Positions 45,355 to 53,507 of a DNA stretch of 59,317 bases are shown one piece after another; the stretch's first letter is position 1, and every line of letters starts with the position of its first letter. The DNA lies in assembly GCA_025922875.1 (NCBI GenBank), contig JAICGZ010000004.1, forward strand, positions 1 through 59,317, given 5' to 3'. The notes below the pieces were generated by a model. The model saw nothing but the letters and a program-made list of their open reading frames with translations. It was not told the DNA's origin and did not search any database. The translations under genes were made by a program, and so were the position numbers. Source of the stretch: Pyrinomonadaceae bacterium (lineage in GTDB: Bacteria; Acidobacteriota; Blastocatellia; Pyrinomonadales; Pyrinomonadaceae).

Positions 45355-45486
45355 TTAACGACGGGGCAGATAGTAGCCGCGTATAGACCGGAGTAGGTTG
45401 CGCCTAGCTTGTAAAGTCTTTGCGAGGTTGTGACGAAAGTTTTTCAAATTCTCACTGACCACCGAACGATGCAGTTCGGAGATCAC
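45355..45486 (-). CDS. Possible small basic protein, 43 aa
   Basis: Too short for the ORF track. A GTG at 45486 opens 43 codons ending TAA at 45355; a TTG further in would give 30 aa. The C-terminal part is Arg/Leu-rich and amphipathic (TLQARRNLLRSIRGYYLPRR). Support comes from the intrinsic terminator just downstream on the same strand and the lack of any other gene it could serve. There is no clear ribosome binding site, so the transcript might instead be a non-coding RNA. It starts 18 nt from, and is divergent to, the S9 peptidase start. Confidence 0.4.
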   Translation of the reverse strand: MISELHRSVVSENLKNFRHNLAKTLQARRNLLRSIRGYYLPRR

Positions 45487-45503
45487 GAAATCGAGGGATC
45501 ATC

Positions 45504-47444
45504 TTGGCAAATTCACCAACAATAGCGCCGTATGGCTCATGGAAATCACCCATCACTTCGGACCTGATCGTCGAAGGGTCGGTGGGTCTTAGTCAGCCGA
45601 CGTTTGATGGCGACGACATTTATTGGCTTGAGTTGCGCCCAAAAGAGGGTGGGCGCAACGTGATTGTTAAAAGAAATGCGACAGGCGATTGTATCGATGT
45701 CACCCCAGCTGCATTCAACGCCCGCACGCGGGTGCACGAATATGGCGGCGGAGACTATTTAGTCAGCAACGGAATCGTTTACTTCTCAAACTTTTCCGAT
45801 CAGCGACTTTACCGGCAGGAAGGTTCGGGTACGCCTGAACCGCTCACGGGCACTGCGGACATGCGTTATGCCGATGGCCGCTTGGACCATGCACGGGGAC
45901 GTTTGATATGTGTCCGGGAAGATCACACTGGCGATGGCTCGGAGCCCGTAAATTCAATCGTAGCGGTTGACGTGCAACCTGGCGATGGCTTTGGTTCCGT
46001 GCTGGTCGAGGGTAATGACTTCTACTCATCACCAAGGCTCAGCCCTGACGGAACTCAATTAGCCTGGCTCACCTGGAACCATCCGAATATGCCCTGGGAT
46101 GGTTGCGAACTCTGGGTGGGAGAATTTGGGGAGGACGGCAAGTTAGCTTCGACGAGATGGGTAGCCGGCGGTGCCGCGGAGTCGATCTTTCAACCTGAAT
46201 GGTCACCTGACGGTGTGTTGTACTTCGCCTCCGACAGGAGTGGCTGGTGGAATTTGGAGCGGATTACTCCTGACGGCGGAATCGAACGTGTCACGCAATC
46301 AAAAGGTGAGTTAGGAATGCCACAGTGGGTGTTTGGCATGTCGTCTTACGCTTTTGCCTCAAACGATGTGGTGGTTTGTAGTCATATCGAACAAGGTGTT
46401 TCGACGCTCGCCACACTTGATTTGCAATCCGGCAAGTTAATATCCATCGATTGCCCCTACACGGATATTCAGTATGTGCGAGCAGCGAACGGGCAAACGG
46501 TATTTCGTGGCGGCTCGCCAACCGACGTGGCGTCGATCGTCAAATTCGATCTAAACCCAGGCCAGTTTGGGACGCTGCGTCGATCGAACGATCTCGAGAC
46601 GTATCCACAATACTTCTCAGTGCCGCGCGCGATTGAATTTCCGACCGAAGGCGGATTGACCGCACACGGATTTTTCTACCCGCCACAGAACCCTGACTAC
46701 CGCGCACCGGCTAATGAAAAGCCACCGCTGATCGTGAAGAGTCATGGTGGTCCAACGGCGGCAGCGTCGACCGCGCTGAGTCTGTCAGTTCAGTATTGGA
46801 CCAGCAGGGGATTCGCGGTGCTCGACGTCAATTACGGCGGCAGCACCGGATACGGCAGGCAGTATCGTGAAAGACTAAACAAGAAATGGGGCATAGTCGA
46901 TGTCGATGATTGCGTGAACGGCGCTCGTTATCTTGCCGAACGAGGGGAAGTGGATGGCGAAAGACTGATCATCACCGGCGGCAGTGCGGGCGGTTACACC
47001 ACGTTGTGTGCGCTAACGTTCCGCAACGCCTTCAAAGCAGGCGCGAGTCACTTCGGGATCAGTAATACTGAAGCAATGGCACGGGACACTCACAAGTATG
47101 AGTCGCAGTACCTGACCGGTTTACTTGGGCCATATCCTGAGCGAAAGGACATTTACTTCGATCGCTCGCCAATTAATTTTCCCGAGCGGCTATCGTGTCC
47201 CGTGATCTTTTTCCAGGGTCTGGAAGACAAGGTAGTCCCACCGAACCAGGCGGAGAAGATGGTGGAGGCGATCAGAGGCAAGGGAATTCCGGTTTCGTAC
47301 GTAGCGTTTCCGGGTGAGCAGCACGGATTCAGACAAGCGAAGAACATCAAACGAGCATTAGACGGCGAGCTCTATTTTTACTCACGAATCTTTGACTTCG
47401 AGCTCCCGGACTCGGTCGATCCGATCGAGATCGAGAACATCTGA
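45504..47444 (+). CDS. S9 family prolyl oligopeptidase-like peptidase
   Basis: 646 aa from TTG 45504 (GAGGG upstream); the beginning IAPYGSWKSPITSDLIVEGSVGLSQP is typical of the subfamily. The N-terminal two thirds is a beta-propeller (SPDGTQLAWLTWNHPNMPWDG, FQPEWSPDGVLYFASDRSGWWNL). The C-terminal hydrolase domain has Ser in ITGGSAGGYTTL (near 495), Asp in GLEDKVVPP (near 573) and His in GEQHGFR (near 605). No signal peptide. An acylaminoacyl/dipeptidyl-type peptidase acting on short peptides. Confidence 0.94.
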   Translation: MANSPTIAPYGSWKSPITSDLIVEGSVGLSQPTFDGDDIYWLELRPKEGGRNVIVKRNATGDCIDVTPAAFNARTRVHEYGGGDYLVSNGIVYFSNFSDQRLYRQEGSGTPEPLTGTADMRYADGRLDHARGRLICVREDHTGDGSEPVNSIVAVDVQPGDGFGSVLVEGNDFYSSPRLSPDGTQLAWLTWNHPNMPWDGCELWVGEFGEDGKLASTRWVAGGAAESIFQPEWSPDGVLYFASDRSGWWNLERITPDGGIERVTQSKGELGMPQWVFGMSSYAFASNDVVVCSHIEQGVSTLATLDLQSGKLISIDCPYTDIQYVRAANGQTVFRGGSPTDVASIVKFDLNPGQFGTLRRSNDLETYPQYFSVPRAIEFPTEGGLTAHGFFYPPQNPDYRAPANEKPPLIVKSHGGPTAAASTALSLSVQYWTSRGFAVLDVNYGGSTGYGRQYRERLNKKWGIVDVDDCVNGARYLAERGEVDGERLIITGGSAGGYTTLCALTFRNAFKAGASHFGISNTEAMARDTHKYESQYLTGLLGPYPERKDIYFDRSPINFPERLSCPVIFFQGLEDKVVPPNQAEKMVEAIRGKGIPVSYVAFPGEQHGFRQAKNIKRALDGELYFYSRIFDFELPDSVDPIEIENI

Positions 47445-47445
47445 A

Positions 47446-47517
47446 GCCACAAAGAGGCACGAAAAGCATGAAAGAATTTGGTGAAAACCATTTGTGCTTT
47501 TTGTGCCTCTTTGTGGC
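47446..47517. repeat. Long hairpin element, gccacaaag flavour
   Basis: Gccacaaagaggcacgaaaa.. pairs with ..gcctctttgtggc over 27 bp with two mismatches; starts 1 nt after the S9 peptidase stop codon. Confidence 0.85.
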
Positions 47518-47530
47518 CTAACCGGCTTTG

Positions 47531-47677
47531 CCCGAAAAGTCGTTATCCGAGCTCTTCTCTGTGCAACCTCAGTGTTCTCTGTGCCTCGGTGGTTAGTATT
47601 CTTAGTAAAAACAACCACAGAGCACACAGAGAGCACTGACTTTCACTGAGAAGAAGTCTACCAAGAGACTTTTCGGG
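47531..47677. repeat. Nested hairpin element, ccacagag flavour
   Basis: Outer perfect arms CCCGAAAAGTC (47531) and GACTTTTCGGG (47667) enclose an inner hairpin at 47570-47638 (cagtgttctctgtgcctcgg.. with ..cacagagagcactg). It ends 16 nt before the stop of the convergent gene at 47693. Generates the spurious NHRGTENTE ORF. Confidence 0.8.
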
Positions 47678-47692
47678 GAAAGACGGCCTAAC

Positions 47693-50044
47693 CTATTGTA
47701 TTGGTGGGTCGGAGCTGGTCGCTGAGGCTCCGTTCCGATCGCCGCCGCGCAGGACGCGAGTGGTATCGATGAAGTATGACCTGCTGCCGGTTTTTCCATA
47801 CTCCAACGGAACCGCAGACACTTGAAACGTATCCGCGCTGACAGTCAGTTCAAATTTATAACCCGAATTCTCAACCATTTCCTTCGGAACCAGGTTGGCC
47901 GCAATTAACTGTTCGAGCGTTCCGTAACTGCCGTTACCTTTGTTCTTTTTGTACTGCTCCTGGGCGAGGGCGATTGAGTACATCACGCCCAGGGCCATTT
48001 GTTCATTGCGAATCTCTGGCGGTGGGTTGGCTGCGCCTGAGATTCCGACCACCGCCATCAGCACCAAATTCTTTGGAAGATGGATCTCATGCAGTGGTCC
48101 AAATCCTTCGTTGGAAAGCGAGTGGGTAATTGGTTGAGGCGTGGTGGTCAAACGCGTCAAGTAGCCCCGTGTTTGCTCGCTGATCAGCGTGCTCTCGCCC
48201 AAACTCTTGTAACTCTCCATCATCGCCGGAGAGATGTAAAGCTGGCCTTGCAACGGTCGCGGTATCCAGCGTGTGTAGCTTCTAAACTGAGTCTCGCTTG
48301 CAAGCGTATCGTGTTTTAAGTAGGAGTCGACGACGTGTCGAACGGTGGCGGGGTCTGGCGAAAGCACAAGAAAGTTTCCCACGAAAGCGTAAGAGAAGAG
48401 GTTGACGTAAGAAACTATTTCCGTGTCTTCTCGTCGCTCTGTTTGCGCGAACGAGTTCGCTCCTTTGAAGCCTAAGGCATCGACTAACTTTGGCATCAGG
48501 GCGCGCATGGCTTCGCGGTCTTTAAGGGAAATAGCGATTACGGGACCAGCGTTTGCCGGTGCTTGATTCGCCGAACTGTCTTTACTTTCGACCGCGATAG
48601 CCGTCCCTCTTGTCAGGCCGAATATACCGAAATCGTTAATGGGTAAGCGGAGCGCAATCTCTGAACCAAGCAACGGCAGAAGATCATCTTTGATTTTGAT
48701 CTTTAACTGCCTCTCGATTGCGGCAAAGGGCGACTCCAATTCTATTTCGTTCACGGGTCCCGTCCTGCTACCCATGACAACAAGCTCAGACCTCCGCTGC
48801 GGCTTTGTCATCGCCTCGTAAATTTGTGGGAGATCCAGTGACATCATTGCTAACAGTTCAGTGTCTGCCGGAAGGATGTTCGGCGACTCGGGTACCACTG
48901 GCGGACCGGGAACCAGCATTGGCAGAAAGGGAATAGCGCCGGATTTTTCCCCTGGTGGGTCCACAAACAGCGCGCGAAAATCGAAAGAGTCGTTTTCGAA
49001 GGACAAGGCCAGGCCCAGTCCGTCGGGCCACTCTGTCTTTCCACTGAAAAACGATCTACCGAGCGCTGATAGTGCGGTCGAGACGGGGTTGGGCGTTGGC
49101 GCTTCTTTCACCACCTCAGGAGATTGCGCGGCTTGGAGTTTCGCCATCTCTTCAGCTATCAGGGCGGCTTTTTCCTCGTTGGTCAATCCGGGCTCTGGCA
49201 CTTCTTCGACTTGCTTCGATTCTGCTCGAGCAGCTTTTAATCTCTCCTCCTCTTCCTTCCTTATCGTCTCGTAGCGTTTTTGCCGCTCTTCTTCTTCTCT
49301 TTGTATCGCTTTGAAATCGATGAACACGAAGAGCGGTTCGGAGTGGAAACGATTGCGGGCCGCGCGGAAGTTTTGGTCTTCAGCCAGAGGTTTACTTCCA
49401 GCCGCTTTGAGCTGCTTGAGCGTCATCGGTTTTGGCGTAAGCAGGATCAGCGACCCGGCTTGCTGAAAGTAGTAGCCCGGACGTTCCACCATGGTTGTCA
49501 CTGTGAGTTTATCGGGCGTGTTGAATATGTCGGGCATGACAGGCTTATCAGGTTGACCAGGCGTACTCCCGGGCGGTGGCGGCAGGATGGTTGGCAAAAC
49601 TTCGTTCAACGGCTTCGCAAATTTAGCTGCTTCCTCCGCCGAAGCGAACTCAATCGCAACTATCGCGTCGGGCAGATCTTTAACCCTGGGCCACATGGCG
49701 ACCAGCAAACGCGAGGACATCACTTCGTCCGCATGCGCGTTCAGCCACTTCACGATCGTCTTGAATTCTTTAGGTGGTCCAGCGAGTTTCAGGATGGGCT
49801 CGATCAGTTCATTTACCGCACTGGATTGAACCAGTTGGCCCACACCTCTTACTTCACCATAGATGGTATAAGAGTCCGCGGGGATCAACGTATCGAACGT
49901 CAGCGCCGGCGTGGGAGTAACGGCGGCCCTGGGTGGTGTCTTCGCAGGTGTTTGACGTTTTTGCTGAGCGGCGGTTGTAGCTGTCAGGAAAGTTGTGAGC
50001 AGTATCAACAATGCAGCCGCTGTCGGGCGCGTGAATACGTTCAT
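47693..50044 (-). CDS. Exported DUF3352-like protein with pilin-like C-terminus
   Basis: 783 aa with a signal peptide (AAALLILLTTFLTATTAAQQ). The main body resembles DUF3352 (IPADSYTIYGEVRGVGQLV...). An acidic/basic coiled-coil insert (KAIQREEEERQKRYETIRKEEEERLKAARAE) sits near residues 240-320. The last 100 residues (SIALAQEQYKKNKGNGSYGTLEQLIAANLVP.., GYKFELTVSADTFQVSAVP, SYFIDTTRVLRGG) resemble the globular end of GspG-type pseudopilins without the N-terminal helix. Monocistronic; function unknown. Related in layout to the outer part of the anti-sigma at 27614. Confidence 0.75.
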   Translation of the reverse strand: MNVFTRPTAAALLILLTTFLTATTAAQQKRQTPAKTPPRAAVTPTPALTFDTLIPADSYTIYGEVRGVGQLVQSSAVNELIEPILKLAGPPKEFKTIVKWLNAHADEVMSSRLLVAMWPRVKDLPDAIVAIEFASAEEAAKFAKPLNEVLPTILPPPPGSTPGQPDKPVMPDIFNTPDKLTVTTMVERPGYYFQQAGSLILLTPKPMTLKQLKAAGSKPLAEDQNFRAARNRFHSEPLFVFIDFKAIQREEEERQKRYETIRKEEEERLKAARAESKQVEEVPEPGLTNEEKAALIAEEMAKLQAAQSPEVVKEAPTPNPVSTALSALGRSFFSGKTEWPDGLGLALSFENDSFDFRALFVDPPGEKSGAIPFLPMLVPGPPVVPESPNILPADTELLAMMSLDLPQIYEAMTKPQRRSELVVMGSRTGPVNEIELESPFAAIERQLKIKIKDDLLPLLGSEIALRLPINDFGIFGLTRGTAIAVESKDSSANQAPANAGPVIAISLKDREAMRALMPKLVDALGFKGANSFAQTERREDTEIVSYVNLFSYAFVGNFLVLSPDPATVRHVVDSYLKHDTLASETQFRSYTRWIPRPLQGQLYISPAMMESYKSLGESTLISEQTRGYLTRLTTTPQPITHSLSNEGFGPLHEIHLPKNLVLMAVVGISGAANPPPEIRNEQMALGVMYSIALAQEQYKKNKGNGSYGTLEQLIAANLVPKEMVENSGYKFELTVSADTFQVSAVPLEYGKTGSRSYFIDTTRVLRGGDRNGASATSSDPPIQ

Positions 50045-50376
50045 TTTTCAATTACCTCTGGGTCAGGACCCATCAATAAGCAACTTGGTGGCTACGGGCC
50101 ACCTTACTATACCGCCGTTCTACGATTCTGTTCCAACTTTGTGTCGCAAACTCCAAACCTGCGCTGGACCTGCCCAAACGTCTTCCCCGTTAACTGGGCT
50201 TTGATGCGGGATACTTTCGGCATAAAAAAGTAATGTAGCTTGGGCCAACTTTGCCGGAAAAGACTGTTGCAAATTCCAGCATTGGCGGGTAGATTGATTT
50301 GGTTGCATACAAGGTAGAGGTGCTCTCCCGGCTTGGGGTGTACCCTGCCTCACATAAAGCGTGGGAGGAAGAAACT
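50045..50376. other. Intergenic region, divergent leader
   Basis: No gene was found. It holds a small perfect hairpin GGTGGC-TACGG-GCCACC (50087-50103) in the leader of the minus gene. The promoters of the divergent genes must lie here, but no convincing -35/-10 pair was seen. Track ORFs here are low-quality shadows. Confidence 0.5.
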
Positions 50377-50562
50377 GTGCCGACCGGAACTTGCCCTGAA
50401 TGCGATGCTGATGTCCACGTTGATTTGGACACGGACAAGGGCGAAATTGTGTCTTGCGAAGAATGTGGAACGGACCTGGAAGTTGTTGGACTCGATCCCG
50501 TTGAGTTAGACATTGTAGAAGAAGAAAGCTACGACGAAGACGAGGACGAAGACGAATACTAA
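50377..50562 (+). CDS. LysW-like small zinc-ribbon carrier protein
   Basis: 61 aa from GTG 50377 with GGGAGGAAG upstream; the track start 78 nt earlier adds unrelated residues. A four-Cys zinc ribbon (CPECDADVHVDL, then VSCEECGTDLEVV) is followed by LDPVELDIVEEE, the pattern of LysW/ArgW amino-group carriers, whose C-terminal Glu in EDWGE is loaded by LysX/ArgX. Here the tail is SYDEDEDEDEY, so the conserved WGE end is missing and the terminal residue is Tyr. No lysX, argX, lysZ or lysY lies in the window. Very acidic. It may be a carrier with a different modification or a regulatory zinc protein. Confidence 0.75.
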   Translation: MPTGTCPECDADVHVDLDTDKGEIVSCEECGTDLEVVGLDPVELDIVEEESYDEDEDEDEY

Positions 50563-50564
50563 AA

Positions 50565-50648
50565 GATTGCCAATTCCCGATTGTCAATTTCCGATTGTGT
50601 TATTGCAGTCTAACAAATTGGCAATCGGCAATTGGAAATCCGCAATTT
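50565..50648. repeat. Hairpin element, ggcaattgg flavour
   Basis: Tandem 14-nt units (gattgccaattccc, gattgtcaatttcc) pair imperfectly with ..ggcaatcggcaattggaaatc. It begins 3 nt after the LysW-like stop codon and overlaps by 2 nt the stop of the convergent VWA gene. Confidence 0.7.
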
Positions 50649-51687
50649 ACCTGCTCGCCGCTCGATACTCAGAGCGGCTTTGTCGCAATGTTAACCCGCG
50701 TGGGCCCTCAACCCTGATCGTGTGTAGTTGCCCATCTCTGCGCTTTTCTTCAGGCGGATAAAACGCCAAAACGTAGGCTGAACTGACTTCCTCCGCCAAA
50801 GCGCGAAACAACGGCGCGTAGTTGTTGTCGTTCGCATATACATTTCTGCCGCCCGTCATTTCAGCTAAACCGCTGACGTCGAGTGGAGTTGGTAAGGGAG
50901 TTTGTTGCGTCGATGCCATGACACGGGAATAAGACGGCAGCGTTACCACGAATACGCTGACGTCCGCCGCATTGGCCCTCTCGATCACCGTTTGCGGTTT
51001 TACTGTGTCGCCCACCGGAAACCCATCGGTCACGACGAGCACCGCGCGTTTCATCAATCGTTTCTCGCGCGTCCGCGGCGCGCTCCTCACGAGCATCCGG
51101 ATCGCATCGTCAACAGCATCGTACGTATGCGTCGACAGCCCGCTGGGTGAATCCTTTGCAATTCGCTCGAGGGTTTCATCCAGTTTGCGTGGATTCGACG
51201 TGAACTTCTGCACCGTTTTCACGTGCATCCCGAAAGTCATGACTGCATACGCAACCGGGTGACTCGCGAGGTGATTTGAAAACGACTGCAGCGCGTCACG
51301 AAGTCGAAGGATCTCTTCCGAAGTCATGCTACCTGATACGTCGAGAGCGAAAACTATTGCGAGCGGTCGTGCCTCGCCTTGCCGTTTCTCAATTTGAAAA
51401 AAGGAGATCGGTTGCTCGCGCCCGTCGGAATAAAGCTTGAAGTCTTCCTGGCGAAGGTTGCGGACCGGACGGCCCTGGGCATCGATCGCGATCACATCGA
51501 CTGAAACGAGATCAGTGTCAAACCGCAAAACATCTTCAGGTTCCTGCTCTTTGGGAAATACTTTGCGCGGCCTCTGACTCGTCGCCGCCGGGTCCTGCGT
51601 CTGCGGGACGCCGGCCATGGCGAGAGCTATGAGCAGAAGGGGAGGAAGGGATAATTGCGCTATAAGAGCCGCGGATTTCTTTGGCAT
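50647..51687 (-). CDS. Exported VWA domain protein
   Basis: 346 aa from ATG 51687 with GAGGAAAG upstream. Signal peptide LSLPPLLLIALAMAGVPQ. The N-terminal segment DTDLVSVDVIAIDAQGRPVRNLRQEDFKLYSDGREQPISFF is the usual beta module preceding VWA domains in Acidobacteria. The MIDAS motif is ALDVSGSMTS (near 115), with further elements ITF-like VMTFGMHV and VLVVTDGFPVGD. Probably binds a protein partner through a divalent metal in the periplasm. Divergent from the gene at 51823. Confidence 0.9.
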   Translation of the reverse strand: MPKKSAALIAQLSLPPLLLIALAMAGVPQTQDPAATSQRPRKVFPKEQEPEDVLRFDTDLVSVDVIAIDAQGRPVRNLRQEDFKLYSDGREQPISFFQIEKRQGEARPLAIVFALDVSGSMTSEEILRLRDALQSFSNHLASHPVAYAVMTFGMHVKTVQKFTSNPRKLDETLERIAKDSPSGLSTHTYDAVDDAIRMLVRSAPRTREKRLMKRAVLVVTDGFPVGDTVKPQTVIERANAADVSVFVVTLPSYSRVMASTQQTPLPTPLDVSGLAEMTGGRNVYANDNNYAPLFRALAEEVSSAYVLAFYPPEEKRRDGQLHTIRVEGPRGLTLRQSRSEYRAASR

Positions 51688-51822
51688 TAATACTCTTTCC
51701 TCGGGGTGCCGTTCACGGATTATACGGGCGCGACCGGTGGAAGCAAACGGTGATATCATCCAGAGCGTCTCAAACCTGTGCGCGCGCCTAATCTGTCTGA
51801 GGTAGTACGTGAAGGATTGGCT

Positions 51823-52443
51823 ATGAGATTCAATAAAACTCTGTTTATGCTGGCGATCATACTCCTGGCAGCGAGCATTTCGTTTGCTCAGGACAAGTCG
51901 CTCGGCTCGATCAAGGGCAAGGTCCGAGTTGAAACCGGAACTCCGGCCGGTGTTGCAGTTGTCGTGCGGCGTGGAGAAACCGAAGTCACGCGGGTCACCA
52001 CAAACAAGAACGGGGAGTTCGTAGTTTCACGGCTAACGCCCGGCAAATATGGTCTCACGTTTCGGAAGCCTGGTTTGAGCATCGGTTCGGTGGAAGACAT
52101 TGAGGTCAAGGCGGGCAAGACTCGCTCTCTTGGAGATCGTTTGATACTGACGATCGATGAAGGCTCGATCGCGTTTCTCAGTGGTAGCGTTTTTAGTGCA
52201 GGTGGGCGAAGCGTGCCGAATACTAAAGTTGAGTTAGCGAAAATTCTTGAAGACGGCACGACCAAAAAGATCGATGGACGCATCACGACCGAGACGGGTT
52301 CGTTTAAGTTTCGCCTTTCTCCGGAACCGGGCAAGTATCGGGTAAGTGTTAAGGCTGATGGCGCCGAAACAGTGAGCAAAGACGTGGAGATCGATGGCGC
52401 GGCAGTTTATCGGGTGGCTTTGTCGTTGCCACCAAAACCTTGA
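51823..52443 (+). CDS. Exported carboxypeptidase-regulatory-like beta protein
   Basis: 206 aa from ATG 51823 (AAGGA upstream). Signal peptide TLFMLAIILLAASISFAQ. Two repeats of a carboxypeptidase-regulatory-like (transthyretin-type) fold: GSIKGKVRVETGTPAGVAVVVRRG..VTTNKNGEFVVSRLTPGKYGLTF and GSVFSAGGRSVPNTKVELA..TTETGSFKFRLSPEPGKYRVSVKADG. Such modules anchor or decorate surface proteins. No catalytic domain is attached. Function unknown. Confidence 0.85.
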   Translation: MRFNKTLFMLAIILLAASISFAQDKSLGSIKGKVRVETGTPAGVAVVVRRGETEVTRVTTNKNGEFVVSRLTPGKYGLTFRKPGLSIGSVEDIEVKAGKTRSLGDRLILTIDEGSIAFLSGSVFSAGGRSVPNTKVELAKILEDGTTKKIDGRITTETGSFKFRLSPEPGKYRVSVKADGAETVSKDVEIDGAAVYRVALSLPPKP

Positions 52444-52448
52444 AACAG

Positions 52449-52523
52449 TTTCCCGCAAAGGCGCAAAGTTGCAAAGTCATTTGTTTGGCTCTTTCCTTTG
52501 CTTCTTTGGGCCTTTGCGGGAAA
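52449..52523. repeat. Long hairpin element, cgcgcaaagg flavour
   Basis: Tttcccgcaaaggcgcaaag.. and ..gggcctttgcgggaaa pair over 28 bp with three mismatches; begins 5 nt after the upstream stop and ends 12 nt before the next ATG. Confidence 0.85.
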
Positions 52524-52535
52524 ACAGTCTGAATC

Positions 52536-52790
52536 ATGGAAGAGCGAGAGGAATTTCTGACAGCCAAGCAGATCGCCGCATACCTGCAAGTCAGTGAATC
52601 GACAGTGCGGCGCCTCGCTGCGAAACGTCGCATACCGTCAGTCAGGATAACGCCCCGCCTAATTCGGTTTCATCTCGACGCAGTGCGCGAAGCCCTCGAC
52701 GTACCACGCCATCGCATTCGTCACGGTGAGTACACCGAGCCTGTAGACGATGCCCAACTGTCTTTTGACGATCTGCTGTTGTTGAGTTAA
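52536..52790 (+). CDS. Excisionase-type helix-turn-helix protein
   Basis: 84 aa. The first 60 residues are an excisionase/MerR-like winged helix: FLTAKQIAAYLQVSESTVRRLAAKRRIPSVRI.PRLIRFHLDAVREAL. The acidic tail DDAQLSFDDLLLLS is unrecognised. There is no integrase nearby, so it is more likely a small transcription factor than a phage excisionase. Its stop codon overlaps that of the convergent gene at 52787. Confidence 0.85.
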   Translation: MEEREEFLTAKQIAAYLQVSESTVRRLAAKRRIPSVRITPRLIRFHLDAVREALDVPRHRIRHGEYTEPVDDAQLSFDDLLLLS

Positions 52791-53320
52791 CGCCTGTTGC
52801 CGCGCCGCGGGTTGAACTCAATCCATTTATCGTTCTGCTTGATGTAGATCCGCGGCGGGCTGATCCTGAAACTCTTGCTGAACCCCGGATTCGCGGCCAG
52901 AAACTTTCGCACCGTTGATTGATCGCCGGTGGCCACCCGCCATTTTCCATCTTCACGCAGCAGATACTGCTGGACCACAATCTTTCCTTCCGCCTGGATC
53001 GGAGCGACTACTCGCCCGTAAAGCACCGTGTCGACCACCGCAAGATTACCCATGACTTTCGTCGAGCCGATCTCCAGCCGATCGAGTTGGTAAAACTCCT
53101 GTGCACGCTGAAGCGCGCTGACGAAACGATCGCGCGACATGCGGCTGCGTGAGGAGCCGGGCAATAGATCGTAAAGATCGTTGTAGTTGTGAGCCTTCAA
53201 CTGGTCGAACACGCTTTGGACCGTGGCGCGAACGTCGGATTGATCTGATGCGCTAACTAATACCTGTGACGATAGACAGATTAAAACTAAAACCGCGATA
53301 TTAAGAACGTACTTCTTCAT
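52787..53320 (-). CDS. Exported NTF2-like hypothetical protein
   Basis: 177 aa from ATG 53320, with GAGGAG 5 nt upstream. Signal peptide YVLNIAVLVLICLSSQVLVSA. The mature part (VRATVQSVFDQLKAHNYNDLYDLLPGSSRSRMSRDRFVSALQ...GKIVVQQYLLREDGKWRVATG) has the layout of NTF2-like/cystatin-like exported proteins that bind small ligands. It overlaps the upstream gene by 20 nt, last of a three-gene run. Confidence 0.7.
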   Translation of the reverse strand: MKKYVLNIAVLVLICLSSQVLVSASDQSDVRATVQSVFDQLKAHNYNDLYDLLPGSSRSRMSRDRFVSALQRAQEFYQLDRLEIGSTKVMGNLAVVDTVLYGRVVAPIQAEGKIVVQQYLLREDGKWRVATGDQSTVRKFLAANPGFSKSFRISPPRIYIKQNDKWIEFNPRRGNRR

Positions 53321-53507
53321 CAGACTCCTCATTTTCAGATTTCTCGTGCAGCGCCAGCGACTCACGTAGTTGTTGTCGATAATTCAGAAACCAGCAAACC
53401 GCTCCGCCGGCCGCGGCGACGAAAGCCTTTTCATAATCTCCCTGAAACGTAAAGAACAGGGCGATTACACCGCACGCGGCCGACATGATTACCCAAAACG
53501 TCTTCAC
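53301..53507 (-). CDS. Small two-helix membrane protein
   Basis: 68 aa from GTG 53507, whose GTGA overlaps the upstream stop. Two membrane helices (FWVIMSAACGVIALFFTFQG, AFVAAAGGAVCWFLNY) and an acidic tail (EKSENEESDEEV). No family was recognised. Both ends overlap neighbouring genes, so the three proteins 54046-52787 are surely made together. Confidence 0.7.
   Translation of the reverse strand: MKTFWVIMSAACGVIALFFTFQGDYEKAFVAAAGGAVCWFLNYRQQLRESLALHEKSENEESDEEVRS

Noticed and set aside
47382-47636. ORF of 84 aa with NHRGTENTEVAQRR
   Set aside because: Derived from the intergenic hairpin repeats; not a protein gene.
49280-50233. Plus-strand ORF of 317 aa
   Set aside because: Fully antisense to the pilin-like fusion gene, rich in Arg/His/Cys and with no recognisable motif; the minus-strand protein has a signal peptide and sensible domains.
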